Source of the DNA: Jiangella ureilytica
GTDB taxonomy: Bacteria; Actinomycetota; Actinomycetes; Jiangellales; Jiangellaceae
Assembly: GCF_004348545.1 (NCBI RefSeq)
Contig: NZ_SMKL01000052.1
Coordinates: 1 to 43,734 of the forward strand
DNA length: 43,734 nucleotides
Direction: 5' to 3'
Under the pieces are notes generated by a model, which was not told the origin of the DNA, searched no databases, and saw nothing but the letters and a program-made list of their open reading frames with translations. The translations under genes and the position numbers were made by a program. This document shows, in pieces, positions 17,258 to 26,581 of the stretch. Numbering within the stretch: the stretch's first letter is position 1; every line of letters starts with the position of its first letter.

Positions 17258-17815
17258 ATGGCCTTCGGAACGATCGGCGCGCGGCTCTACGCCTGGTTCA
17301 ACCGCCACCCCGAGGCGAACCGGGCGGTGGTCGATGTCGCGGCGCTGCGCCCCGGCGACCACGTCCTCGAGGTCGGCTGCGGCCCGGGCGTCGGGCTCGA
17401 GCTGGCCGCCAGGGCCGTCGGCGCGGACCACGCGGCCGCCGTCGACCCGTCCGAGACGTTCGTCGCCATGGCGCGCAAGCGGGTGCCCGGTGCCGACGTC
17501 CGGGTGGCGGGCGCCGAGGACGTGCCGTTCGACGACGGCATGTTCACGGCGATCTTCACGCTCGCCTCGATGCACCACTGGGCCGACCGCGACGGCGGGC
17601 TGGCCGCGCTGACGGCGAAGCTGACACCGGGCGGGCGGCTGGTGCTGGGCGAGCGGCTGCTCGACCGGGCCGGCCACGGCATCACGCCGGCGCAGATCGA
17701 CGAGGTGACGGCGCGGCTGACGGCGCTCGGGCAGACCGGCCTGCGCACCGAGCGCCGACGCGTCGGCCGCAGGACTCTGGCCGTCATCGTCTCGGAGCGG
17801 CCCACCGCACCTTGA
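17258..17815 (+). CDS. Class I SAM-dependent methyltransferase
   Basis: A 185-residue Rossmann-fold methyltransferase of the UbiE/Methyltransf_11 type. Motif I is VLEVGCGPGVGLELA at about residues 36-50, the acidic residue binding the SAM ribose lies in AAAVDPSETF, and motif IV is in FDDGMFTAIFTLASMHHW. The substrate cannot be predicted. The ATG at 17258 has no clear Shine-Dalgarno. It is divergent from the LamG operon and is followed immediately by the GH116 gene, with which it may be co-transcribed. Confidence 0.85.
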   Translation: MAFGTIGARLYAWFNRHPEANRAVVDVAALRPGDHVLEVGCGPGVGLELAARAVGADHAAAVDPSETFVAMARKRVPGADVRVAGAEDVPFDDGMFTAIFTLASMHHWADRDGGLAALTAKLTPGGRLVLGERLLDRAGHGITPAQIDEVTARLTALGQTGLRTERRRVGRRTLAVIVSERPTAP

Positions 17816-17846
17816 CATGGAATGCCGTTGCACGTGGGGTCGGAGC

Positions 17847-20294
17847 ATGAAGCCGAAATGGCCGGTCCTGCGCCGGTACGACACCGACCACTCGCTGCGC
17901 GTCGCCCTACCGCTCGGCGGCATCGGCACGGGGACCGTGTCGCTCGGTGGCCGCGGCGACCTGCGCGACTGGGAGATCCGCAACCAGCCCGCCAAGGGCT
18001 TCGCCCCGCGCGACAGCTTCTTCGCCGTCCGCGCGGGTGACGCCGTACGGGCACTCGAGGGCCCCGTCGACCCCGTGCTGTACGAGGGCTGGGAGGGCGC
18101 CGCGGTGCCCAACCACAGCCTGCCGCGGTTCGCGACCTCGCGGTTCCTCGCCGCGTACCCGCTCGGCCAGGTGCAGCTCGACGACCCGGACGTGCCGGTG
18201 TCGGTGCGGCTGCAGGCGTTCAACCCGCTGGTCCCGGCCGACGTCGAGGCCAGCTCGCTGCCGGTCGCGGTGCTGCGCTACGTCGTCACCAACCCCGGCG
18301 GCGCACCCGTCGACGTCACCGTCGCCGGCAGCGTCGGCAACCCCGGTGCGCAACCGGGCAACGAGCCACGGCCCGACGGCGTCCTGCTGCGGTCGGGCGG
18401 GGACGAGGACGGGGAGCGCTGGGGCTCGCTCGCGCTCGCGGTTCTCGACGAGCACGACGTCACGGTGCGCACGGCCTGGGCCGGGTCCAGCTGGGGCGGC
18501 CCGCTGCTGGACTTCTGGGACGACCTGAGCGCCGACGGCCGGCTGGACGAGCGCCCCGCGGACGGCCGGCCGGTGGCATCCGTCGCCGCGCTGCGCACGC
18601 TCGGACCGGGCGAGACCCACGCGTTCACGTTCCTGCTCACCTGGCACTTCCCGAACCGGCGCGACTGGCGCGGCGAGACCGTCATCGGCAACCACTACGC
18701 GTCGCTGTACGAGGACGCCTGGGACGTCGTCACGGCGACGGCGCCGAAGCTGTCCGACCTCGAGGACCGCACGGTCGCCTTCGTCGAGGCGCTGACCGGC
18801 GCCGATCTGCCCGCCGCCGTCGTCGAGGCCGCGCTGAGCAACGTCAGCACGCTGCGCTCGCCGACCTGCTTCCGCGCCGCCGACGGCCGCTTCTACGGCT
18901 GGGAGGGCTGCCACGACGACAGCGGCAGCTGCTACGGCAACTGCACCCACGTCTGGAACTACGAGCACACCACGCCGTACCTGTTCGGCGAGCTGGCGCG
19001 GTCGATGCGCGAGCTGGAGTTCCTGCACGCCACCGCCGGCGACGGCCACATGAGCTTCCGGCTCGAGCTGCCGCTGGACCGCTCCCGCGACCACGGCGTC
19101 GCCGCCGCCGACGGCCAGATGGGCTGCCTGGTCAAACTGCATCGCGAGTGGCGGCTCAGCGGCGACGACGACCTGCTGCGCTCGCTCTGGCCGGCCGCAC
19201 GGCGCGCGCTGGAGTTCGCCTGGATCCCGGGCGGCTGGGACGCCGACCGCGACGGCGTCATGGAGGGTTCCCAGCACAACACCATGGACGTCGAGTACTT
19301 CGGCCCGAACCCGCAGGTCGGCAGCTGGTACCTGGCAGCGCTACGGGCCGCGGAGGAGATGGCCCGGCACCTCGGCGACGACGAGTTCGCCGCCACCTGC
19401 GCCGATCTGTTCGCCCGCGGCAGCGCCTGGATCGACGCGCACCTGTTCAACGGCGAGTTCTACCGGCACGAGATCCGCCCGCCGGGCAGCGAGGACGCCA
19501 TCGCGCCAGGGCTGCGACTGCCCGGCATCGGCGCCCGCGACCTCGCCGAGCCGGAGCTGCAGATCGGCGACGGCTGCCTCACCGACCAGCTGGTCGGCCA
19601 GCACGTCGCGCGGCTGACCGGGCTCGGCGACCTGCTCGACACCGGCCACGTGCGGACCACGCTGCAGAGCATCCTGCGCCACAACGACCGCACCGCACCC
19701 GGGGCGCCGTTCAACCCCAAGCGCAGCTACGCGCTCGCCGGCGAGCCGGGGCTGCTGGTGGCGTCGTACCCGCACGGCAACCGGCCGGCCCGCCCGTTCC
19801 CGTACTTCGCCGAGGTGTGGACCGGCCTCGAGTACACCGCGGCGATCGGCCTGCTGCAGGCGGGGCTCGTCGACGACGGCGTCCGGGTCGTCGAAGCGGT
19901 CCGCAGCCGCTTCGACGGCCGCCGGCGCAACCCGTTCGACGAGGCCGAGTGCGGCCACCACTACGTACGTGCCATGGCGGCGTGGGGCGCCCTCGTCGCG
20001 CTGACCGGCTTCGGGTACGACGGCGTCAACGGCGAGCTCCGCTTCACGCCGGCGGACGTCGCCGGGGGTCCGGTGACCTGGTTCTGGGCGAGCGGCGACG
20101 CGTGGGGCACGGTGACCCAGCGGACGGCCGGCGGCGGTGTGGGCGTCACCGTCGCGGTGCACGGCGGGCGGCTGCGGCTGCGCGCGCTGACCCTCACCGG
20201 CGCCGGCACCGTCGCGCTGCCGGACCGCGTCCTCTCGACCGGTGAGACCGCGGGTGCAACCGTGGAGGGTCCTCAGCTGTCATCAAAGGAGTGA
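17847..20294 (+). CDS. GH116 family glycoside hydrolase (glucosylceramidase/beta-glucosidase-like)
   Basis: This cytoplasmic-looking protein of about 815 residues (no signal peptide) shows the GH116 layout. An N-terminal beta-domain (ALPLGGIGTGTVSLGGRGDLRDWEI) precedes an alpha/alpha barrel. The probable nucleophile is Glu353 in FYGWEGCHDD and the acid/base is Asp481 in HNTMDVEYFGPN, matching by motif Glu527 and Asp677 of human GBA2. Family members hydrolyse beta-glucosides, glucosylceramide or xylosides; the substrate here is unknown. I prefer ATG 17847 (GGAG nearby and start close to the conserved core); an ATG at 17817 adds ten residues. The stop overlaps the possible GTG 20291 of the next gene. 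Confidence 0.88.
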   Translation: MKPKWPVLRRYDTDHSLRVALPLGGIGTGTVSLGGRGDLRDWEIRNQPAKGFAPRDSFFAVRAGDAVRALEGPVDPVLYEGWEGAAVPNHSLPRFATSRFLAAYPLGQVQLDDPDVPVSVRLQAFNPLVPADVEASSLPVAVLRYVVTNPGGAPVDVTVAGSVGNPGAQPGNEPRPDGVLLRSGGDEDGERWGSLALAVLDEHDVTVRTAWAGSSWGGPLLDFWDDLSADGRLDERPADGRPVASVAALRTLGPGETHAFTFLLTWHFPNRRDWRGETVIGNHYASLYEDAWDVVTATAPKLSDLEDRTVAFVEALTGADLPAAVVEAALSNVSTLRSPTCFRAADGRFYGWEGCHDDSGSCYGNCTHVWNYEHTTPYLFGELARSMRELEFLHATAGDGHMSFRLELPLDRSRDHGVAAADGQMGCLVKLHREWRLSGDDDLLRSLWPAARRALEFAWIPGGWDADRDGVMEGSQHNTMDVEYFGPNPQVGSWYLAALRAAEEMARHLGDDEFAATCADLFARGSAWIDAHLFNGEFYRHEIRPPGSEDAIAPGLRLPGIGARDLAEPELQIGDGCLTDQLVGQHVARLTGLGDLLDTGHVRTTLQSILRHNDRTAPGAPFNPKRSYALAGEPGLLVASYPHGNRPARPFPYFAEVWTGLEYTAAIGLLQAGLVDDGVRVVEAVRSRFDGRRRNPFDEAECGHHYVRAMAAWGALVALTGFGYDGVNGELRFTPADVAGGPVTWFWASGDAWGTVTQRTAGGGVGVTVAVHGGRLRLRALTLTGAGTVALPDRVLSTGETAGATVEGPQLSSKE

Positions 20295-20302
20295 GCACCC
20301 TT

Positions 20303-23062
20303 GTGGAGATCGACCTGCTCGGCCCGATGCGCCTGCGCGCCGGCGGGCGGCCGATCGAGGTCACCACCGGGCGACTGCGGGCGCTGCTCGCCGTGCTCGC
20401 GCTGTCCGCGGGCCGCACGGTCACGATCCAGCAGCTCGTCGGCGCGCTGTGGCCGGACGACGACCTGCCGGCCAACCCGCGCCGCAGCGTCCAGACCTAC
20501 GTCACCCGGCTGCGCGCCCTGCTCGGCGCCGACGTCATCGCCACCACCATCACCGGCTACGTCCTGCACGCCGACGAGTCCGCCGTCGACGTCCTCCGGT
20601 TCGAGCGGCTGCTGGAGCGGGCCGACGGCAGCGCCGACCCGCTGCGCCAGCGCGCCTGCCTCGCCGAGGCGCTCGAGCTGTGGCGCGGCACGCCCTTCGA
20701 CGACGTCGAGTCCGAGTGGCTGTCAGACACCGAGGCGCCGCGGCTGGCCGAACGGTACCTCGCCGCACAGGAGCGGCGGATTGCCCTCGACCTCGAGCTG
20801 GGCCGGCCCGCGGACCTCATCCCGGAGCTGCGCGAGCTCACCACCGCCCACCCGCTGCGCGAGCCGCCATGGGCGCTGCTGCTGGAGGCGATGGAGCGCT
20901 CCGGCCGCCGCGCCGAGGCGCTCGCGCAGTACGAGCGGGTTCGGGCCCGGCTGGTCACCGAGCTCGGCGCCGACCCCGGGCCGCGGCTGCAGGCGGTCTA
21001 CGCCCGGCTGCTGGCCGACCCGCCGCCCACGCCGGCCAGGACGGCGTCGGCCCGGCCGGTCCCACGCCAGCTCCCGGCCGACGTACCGGACTTCGTCGGC
21101 CGGGCCGACGCCCTGGCGCACCTGGACCACGCCGCCGCCACGTCGCCCGTCGCGACCGTCTCCGGCACGGCGGGCGTCGGCAAGACGACGCTCGCCGTCC
21201 ACTGGGCGCACGGGGTGGCCGGCCGGTTCCCCGACGGTCAGCTCTACGTCAACCTGCGCGGCTTCGATCCGGACCGGCCGCCCGTCGACCCGGCCGACGC
21301 GATCCGCGGCTTCCTCGACGCACTGCGGGTGCCGCATGAGCTGATTCCGGCCGGCCCCGACGGACAGGCGGCGCTCTACCGCAGCATGCTGGCCGGCCGC
21401 CGGGTCCTGGTGCTGCTCGACAACGCCCGCGACGCCCGGCAGGTGCGGCCGCTGCTGCCCGGCTCGGCCGACTGCCTGACGCTGGTGACCAGCCGCGACC
21501 AGCTGCTCGGGCTGTCCGCGACCGCCGGCGCCCGGGCCGTCACCCTCGACCTGCCGCCGGCCTCCGACGCGCGCGAGCTGGTGACCCGGCGCATCGGAGG
21601 CGACCGTGCCACGGCCGAGCCGGACACCGTCGACGAGCTCGTCGCCCTGTGCGCACGGCTGCCGCTGGCGCTCACCGTCGCCGCCGCCCGCGTGGCCGGC
21701 CAGCCCGAGTCGCTGGAGTACCTGGTCGCGCAGCTGAGGGCGGCCAGCGGCGGGCTCGAGGCGTTCGCCGCCGACGACGCCACCATCGACCTGCGCTCGG
21801 TGTTCTCGTGGTCCTACGACGGCCTGAGCGCCCCGGCCGCGCGGCTGTTCCGGCTGGTCGGCGCCGCCCCCGGCCCGGACATCGGCACGGCGGCGGCCAC
21901 CGCCCTCGCCGACCAGGACCCCGACACCGTCCGCTCCCTGCTGGGCGAGCTGACCCGGGCGCATCTGCTCACCGAGCACGTCCCCGGCCGCTGGTCGGCG
22001 CACGACCTGCTGCGCGCCTACGCGCGGGAGCTGGCCGGGCCGCAATCGGGGCCGGCGCTGGGCCGGCTGCTCGACCACTACCTGGCGACGGCGCTGGTGG
22101 CCAGCCGGTTCCTGCGCTCGGACCGCGAGACGTTCGAACCGCAGCCGCCGACGACGGCGGGCCCGGGGGTCGCCGAGCCGATCCGCGGGGCCGACGCCGC
22201 CCGCACCTGGTTCGCCGCCGAACGCCGGACACTGCTCGCCGCCGTCGACGCCGCTACCGACCACGGGTACGCCGTCCACGCCTGGCAGCTGGCGTGGACC
22301 CACACCATCGACCTCGACTGGCGCGGCCGGTGGCGCGACATCGCCCGCGTCAACGGCTCGGCGCTGCTCGCCGTCCGCGCGCTCGACGACACCGAGCCCG
22401 AGGCGCACCTGCACCGGCTGCTGGGCCGTGCCTACGGCTACCTCGACCGGCACGACGACGCCGGCACGCACCTGGACCGGGCGCTGGAGCTGTACGGCGC
22501 GCGCGGCGACCTCGTCGGACAGGCCCGCACCTTGCGGTCGCTCGGCGTGGTCAAGGAGCGCACCGGACGGCACGAGGAGTCGCTCGGCCACGACCTCGCC
22601 ACGCTGGAGCTGTTCCGGCGGATCGGGCAGCCGGCCGGCCTCGCGGGCGCGCTCAACGCCGTCGGCTGGGCGCACGCCCAGCTCGGCCGGTACCAGCGAA
22701 CGCTGGAGTTCGCCGGGCAGGCGCTCAGCATCCTGCAGGGTCTGGACGACCGGCTCGCCGAGGCGGCCACGTGGGACACACTCGGCTTCGCCCATCACCG
22801 CCTCGGTGCGTACGACCGCGCCGTCGACTGCTTCGAGCACGCGCTCGACCTGCTGCGCGAGCTCGGCGGGCTGTACTACGAGGTCGTGACGCTGCGCAAG
22901 CTCGCAGACAGCCACGAGGCGGCCGGCGACCACCAGGCCGCGCAGTACGCACGCGACCTGGCCGAGGCCGCCCTCGCGGAGCTGGGCGAGCTTCCGGTCA
23001 CTGGGCCGGGCGCACCTGCGGATCGGCCGGAGCGGCAGCGGGCGCGGCCGGCGTCTCGGTAG
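20303..23062 (+). CDS. AfsR/SARP-type regulator with BTAD, NB-ARC and TPR domains
   Basis: The roughly 919-residue protein has an N-terminal OmpR-type DNA-binding domain (about 1-95; DLLGPMRLRAGGRPI, ALWPDDDLPANPRRSVQTYVTRLRALLG). A BTAD domain follows (to about 240), then an NB-ARC/STAND ATPase with P-loop SGTAGVGKTTLAVHW near residue 285 and VLVLLDNARDA as Walker B. TPR repeats occupy the last third (SLGVVKERTGRHEESLGHD, DTLGFAHHRLGAYDRAVDCFEHAL). Such proteins activate genes, often secondary-metabolism clusters. GTG 20303 is preferred, as AGGAG ends 11 nt before it; GTG 20291 overlaps that site and the GH116 stop. Translational coupling suggests it senses or controls GH116-related metabolism. 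Its 3' end overlaps tatA antisense. Confidence 0.9.
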   Translation: MEIDLLGPMRLRAGGRPIEVTTGRLRALLAVLALSAGRTVTIQQLVGALWPDDDLPANPRRSVQTYVTRLRALLGADVIATTITGYVLHADESAVDVLRFERLLERADGSADPLRQRACLAEALELWRGTPFDDVESEWLSDTEAPRLAERYLAAQERRIALDLELGRPADLIPELRELTTAHPLREPPWALLLEAMERSGRRAEALAQYERVRARLVTELGADPGPRLQAVYARLLADPPPTPARTASARPVPRQLPADVPDFVGRADALAHLDHAAATSPVATVSGTAGVGKTTLAVHWAHGVAGRFPDGQLYVNLRGFDPDRPPVDPADAIRGFLDALRVPHELIPAGPDGQAALYRSMLAGRRVLVLLDNARDARQVRPLLPGSADCLTLVTSRDQLLGLSATAGARAVTLDLPPASDARELVTRRIGGDRATAEPDTVDELVALCARLPLALTVAAARVAGQPESLEYLVAQLRAASGGLEAFAADDATIDLRSVFSWSYDGLSAPAARLFRLVGAAPGPDIGTAAATALADQDPDTVRSLLGELTRAHLLTEHVPGRWSAHDLLRAYARELAGPQSGPALGRLLDHYLATALVASRFLRSDRETFEPQPPTTAGPGVAEPIRGADAARTWFAAERRTLLAAVDAATDHGYAVHAWQLAWTHTIDLDWRGRWRDIARVNGSALLAVRALDDTEPEAHLHRLLGRAYGYLDRHDDAGTHLDRALELYGARGDLVGQARTLRSLGVVKERTGRHEESLGHDLATLELFRRIGQPAGLAGALNAVGWAHAQLGRYQRTLEFAGQALSILQGLDDRLAEAATWDTLGFAHHRLGAYDRAVDCFEHALDLLRELGGLYYEVVTLRKLADSHEAAGDHQAAQYARDLAEAALAELGELPVTGPGAPADRPERQRARPASR

Positions 23063-23312
23063 CCGGCGCCTCGGCGGCCTGAGCCGGTTGCGCGGTGGCC
23101 TGCGCCGTCGGCGCCGTCGGCGCCTGGGCCGGTGCGGGATCCACGATGACGGCGTTGGACGCATCGCTGTCAGCCGGCTTCGACATCTCGGTCTTGAAGA
23201 TCTTCAGCGACTGCCCGATGCCTCGTGCCATGTCCGGCATGCGCTTGGCACCGAAGAGCAGGAACAGGACAACGACCGCGATGATCAGCTCGGGTGTACC
23301 GATGGGGCCCAT
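22998..23312 (-). CDS. tatA: Sec-independent (Tat) translocase subunit TatA
   Basis: A 104-residue TatA protein: an N-terminal membrane helix (ELIIAVVVLFLLFG), the FG hinge, and a cytoplasmic amphipathic helix (AKRMPDMARGIGQSLKIFKTEM). The rest is a long Ala/Pro/Gln/Thr-rich tail. TatA oligomers form the pore for folded twin-arginine substrates together with TatC, which is not encoded in this window. AGGAAGAAG precedes the ATG. The last 65 nt overlap, in opposite orientation, the 3' end of the AfsR-like gene, so the TatA tail is encoded antisense to the regulator's C-terminus. Confidence 0.93.
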   Translation of the reverse strand: MGPIGTPELIIAVVVLFLLFGAKRMPDMARGIGQSLKIFKTEMSKPADSDASNAVIVDPAPAQAPTAPTAQATAQPAQAAEAPATETPAAPAAAPADPQVRPAQ

Positions 23313-23442
23313 AAGTCATCTTCTTCCTGGCAGGTACCGGTCCTCACCATCGTACGCCCCCGATGCAGCGGGTATGGTGGGCGCGGTTCGGGGGGACGGT
23401 GCGCGAAACGCCGTCGAGACGACGTGTCAGGAGGTCGAGGCA

Positions 23443-23826
23443 GTGTCCGGTCAGCGGTCCGGAGGCCGCACGCGTCGTCGCGTGCTGCAGCGGACCTGGA
23501 CGCTTCCCGCCATCCTGCTCTCCGGCGCCCTCATGCTCATCTCGTCCGGCCCGCCGGCCGCCGCGTCGGCCGACCGCGCGGGCGGCGACCGGTACCCGTC
23601 GGCCACCGCCGTCGCCGGTGCCGACGACGTCCCCGACACCGTCGCCGTCGCCGCCGGCGGCACCGTCAAGCTCGGCTACGCGCCGCCCGCGCCCGCCGGC
23701 ACCGTCGTCGGGCCGCTCGACCTCTACCTGCTCGACGCCGGCTTCGGCCCGGCCGACCGGGTGCCCGCCGACTCCGCGTGGACGCCCACCGATCCACAGC
23801 GCGGCCCGCCGGCGACCCAGCAGTAG
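23443..23826 (+). CDS. Small exported protein of unknown function
   Basis: The 127-residue product starts at GTG 23443, eight bases after a perfect AGGAGG (23429-23434). It has an Arg-rich N-region (GGRTRRRVLQRTW, close to a twin-arginine motif), a hydrophobic helix (LPAILLSGALMLIS) and an Ala cleavage region (PAAASA). The mature part, about 85 residues, is rich in Ala, Gly, Pro and Asp, and ends in a disordered QRGPPATQQ. I do not recognise a family. It lies between tatA and secDF and is followed by secDF after 75 bp, so it may share that operon. Confidence 0.6.
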   Translation: MSGQRSGGRTRRRVLQRTWTLPAILLSGALMLISSGPPAAASADRAGGDRYPSATAVAGADDVPDTVAVAAGGTVKLGYAPPAPAGTVVGPLDLYLLDAGFGPADRVPADSAWTPTDPQRGPPATQQ

Positions 23827-23901
23827 ACGTCCCCCGCCTTCCCCGCCCGACGGTGCGCCGACCCGTGCCCGCGCCGCCGGGCACGCCCCTTGGAGACTCC
23901 T

Positions 23902-26520
23902 GTGGATCGCATGACCGCGCTCTACCTCGTCGGCGGTGCGACGGCCGTCATCCTGGCCACGTACGCGTTGATCCGGCGCCGCGCCAAGAACCGCGGCAAC
24001 GGCGCGCCCGACGGCGGCCGTGCGGCCCGCGCCGTCGCCGCCCTGCTGGTGCTCGCCGGCTCCGCCTTCGTCACCCTCACCGCCAGCCCGAACCTCGGCC
24101 TCGACCTCGAGGGCGGTGCCCAGATCGTCCTCGAGACGCAGAGCACCGACACCGTCGAGGCCAATGCCGAGTCCACCGACCGCGCCCTCGAGGTGCTCAG
24201 GCGCCGGGTCGACGCCCTCGGCGTCTCCGAGCCGTCGCTGAGCCGGTCCGGCGACCGTCGCATCATCGTCGAGCTGCCCGGGGTCTCCGACCCGCGCGAG
24301 GCGGCCGACGCGCTGGGCCGAACCGCCCAGCTCACCGTGCACGCCGTCACGGGCTACGACACCTCCGGCCTGCCGCCGGCCGAGACGCCGGCGCCGGGCG
24401 AGACACCCCCCGCCACCCCGCCTGCGGAGACGGCGCCCGCGACGCCGCCGGCCACTCCGCCCGCCACTGAGGGCAGCGTCGGCGGCGCCGTCGCGCCCGA
24501 GACGGCCACGGGCGACACCGGCACCGATGTCGTCGCCGGCACCACGCCGGCCCCCACCGACCCCGCCGCGCCGGCCGAGACGCCCGCGCCGGGCGAGACG
24601 CCCGCCCCTGGCGGCGAGGACCAGCTGGTGCTGCCGGACGAGTCCGGCCAGCCGCTGCTGCTCGCGCCGACGGCGATGACCGGCGAGGAGATCGACGGCG
24701 CCGACGCCATCTTCGACGTCCAGCGCGGCGGCTGGCTCGTCACGCTCGACTTCTCCGGCAGCGGCGGCGACACCTGGGCGCAGCTGACCAGCGATGCCGC
24801 CTGCCAGCCCGACGGCGACCCGCGCCGGCGCATCGCGATCGTCCTCGACGACACCGTCATCTCCTCCCCGAACGTCACCAACAGCGTCCAGTGCGGCGTC
24901 GGCATCCGCGGCGGGCAGACGGAGATCACCGGCGACTTCTCCGAGGAGGAGGCCAAGGACCTCGCCGCCCTGGTCGAGGGCGGCGCCCTCCCCGTCGACG
25001 TCACCACCATCGAGCAGCGGGTCGTCGGCCCGACGCTCGGTGACGCCGCCATCGAGGCCAGCGCGTGGGCGGCCATCATCGGCATGGTCGCCACGGCGAT
25101 CTTCATCGGGGTTGCGTACCGGCTCATCGGCCTCATGGCGATTCTCGCGCTCTTCGGCTACGCCGGCATCGCCTACGCGGCTCTCAGCGCGCTGGGCGCC
25201 ACCCTGACGCTGCCCGGCCTCGCCGGTTTCGTGCTGGCCATCGGCATGGCGGTCGACGCGAACGTCCTCATCTTCGAACGTGCTCGCGAGGAGTACGTCG
25301 ACGGCACGACGAAGAGCCTGCGCGGTGCGGTGCAGAGCGGGTTCAAGAACGCCCTGTCGGCCATCGCCGACTCCAACGTCACGACGTTGCTGGCCGCCGG
25401 GCTGCTGTTCTTCCTGGCCTCCGGCCCGGTTCGCGGCTTCGGTGTCACGCTGACCATCGGTGTCCTCGCCTCGCTGCTGTCGGCTCTGGTGCTGAGCCGG
25501 GTGCTGAGCGAGTGGCTGGCCGACCGTCGCTGGGTGCAGGCCCATCCGGACGCCAGCGGCATCGCGCACCACGGCCGGGTCCGGCTGTGGCTGCGCCGGC
25601 GCAACCCGCAGCTGATGTCGCGCGCCGGGCGCTGGCTGATCATCTCCGCCGCCGCCGTCGCCATCGGTGTCGCCGGCATCGTCGTCCGCGGTCTCGAGTT
25701 CGGCATCGAGTTCACCGGCGGCCGGCTCGTCGAGGTGTCACCCACCGAGACGATCGACGTCGACGACGCCCGCGCCGCCGTGGCCGACGCCGGCTTCCCG
25801 ACGGCCATCGTCCAGGAGTCCGGCGACGACGACATCACCGTCCGGGCCAGCGACATGTCCGACGACGAGGCGGCCGCCGTCATCGCGGCGCTCGACGAGG
25901 CCGGTGGCGGGGCCGAACTGGTCCGCGACGAGCTCATCGGGCCCAGCCTCGGCGACGAGCTGCAGCGCAACGCCCTCATCGCGCTGGGCGTGGCGCTGGC
26001 GGCACAGCTGGCGTACCTGGCCATCCGGTTCCGCTGGACGTTCGGCGCCAGCGCCGTCGTGGCGCTGTTCCAGAACGTCGCGATCACCGTCGGCATCTTC
26101 GCGTGGATCGGCAAGCCGCTCGACGGCATCTTCCTCGCGGCCCTGCTGACGATCATCGGTTACAGCGTCAACGACGCGGTCGTCGTGTTCGACCGGATCC
26201 GCGAGACGTGGACCCGCAAGGACGGCGAGAAGTTCACCGACGTCGCCAACACGGCCATCCTCAACACCCTGCCGCGATCGGTGAACACGGGCGCCAGCAC
26301 GCTGTTCATCCTCGTCGCGCTGCTCGTCCTGGGCGGCGACTCCCTGTCCGACTTCGCCCTCGCCCTCGTCCTGGGCATCCTGATCGGCACGTACTCGTCG
26401 AACTTCACGGCCGTGCCGCTCACGATCATGCTCGAGAGCAAGAAGCCGGCTCCGCCGCCGCCCGCGAAGAAGGTCGACAAGCGCAGCCGAGAGGACCCGA
26501 ACTACGGCGCCGTCGTCTGA
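23902..26520 (+). CDS. secDF: Fused protein-export protein SecDF
   Basis: The 872-residue membrane protein joins SecD and SecF in one chain. The SecD half has the first helix, the motif NLGLDLEGGAQIVLE, a large extracellular domain, and five closing helices (AMAVDANVLIFERAREEY signature). The SecF half begins near residue 570 with FGIEFTGGRLVEVS and ends with GYSVNDAVVVFDRIRETW. SecDF uses the proton gradient to pull exported chains out of SecYEG. Unusually, the SecD extracellular domain contains a Pro/Thr/Ala/Glu-rich insertion of about 90 residues (24370-24640; repeated ETPAPGETP). GTG 23902 follows GGAG by 6 bases; TTG 23890 and ATG 23911 are alternatives. A terminator hairpin follows. Confidence 0.93.
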   Translation: MDRMTALYLVGGATAVILATYALIRRRAKNRGNGAPDGGRAARAVAALLVLAGSAFVTLTASPNLGLDLEGGAQIVLETQSTDTVEANAESTDRALEVLRRRVDALGVSEPSLSRSGDRRIIVELPGVSDPREAADALGRTAQLTVHAVTGYDTSGLPPAETPAPGETPPATPPAETAPATPPATPPATEGSVGGAVAPETATGDTGTDVVAGTTPAPTDPAAPAETPAPGETPAPGGEDQLVLPDESGQPLLLAPTAMTGEEIDGADAIFDVQRGGWLVTLDFSGSGGDTWAQLTSDAACQPDGDPRRRIAIVLDDTVISSPNVTNSVQCGVGIRGGQTEITGDFSEEEAKDLAALVEGGALPVDVTTIEQRVVGPTLGDAAIEASAWAAIIGMVATAIFIGVAYRLIGLMAILALFGYAGIAYAALSALGATLTLPGLAGFVLAIGMAVDANVLIFERAREEYVDGTTKSLRGAVQSGFKNALSAIADSNVTTLLAAGLLFFLASGPVRGFGVTLTIGVLASLLSALVLSRVLSEWLADRRWVQAHPDASGIAHHGRVRLWLRRRNPQLMSRAGRWLIISAAAVAIGVAGIVVRGLEFGIEFTGGRLVEVSPTETIDVDDARAAVADAGFPTAIVQESGDDDITVRASDMSDDEAAAVIAALDEAGGGAELVRDELIGPSLGDELQRNALIALGVALAAQLAYLAIRFRWTFGASAVVALFQNVAITVGIFAWIGKPLDGIFLAALLTIIGYSVNDAVVVFDRIRETWTRKDGEKFTDVANTAILNTLPRSVNTGASTLFILVALLVLGGDSLSDFALALVLGILIGTYSSNFTAVPLTIMLESKKPAPPPPAKKVDKRSREDPNYGAVV

Positions 26521-26549
26521 CGCCGGCGCCGCTCGACGCGGTGGAGGGG

Positions 26550-26580
26550 ACGGTGCCCGCTCGGGTACCGTTTCCTCTTC
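26550..26580 (+). terminator. Intrinsic terminator after secDF
   Basis: ACGGTGCCCG (26550-26559) pairs fully with CGGGTACCGT (26562-26571), with one G-U pair, and is followed by the pyrimidine-rich TTCCTCTTC. It lies 30 bp after the secDF stop and immediately before tRNA-Thr. The TACCGT within it could also be the -10 of the tRNA promoter. Confidence 0.65.
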
Positions 26581-26581
26581 T

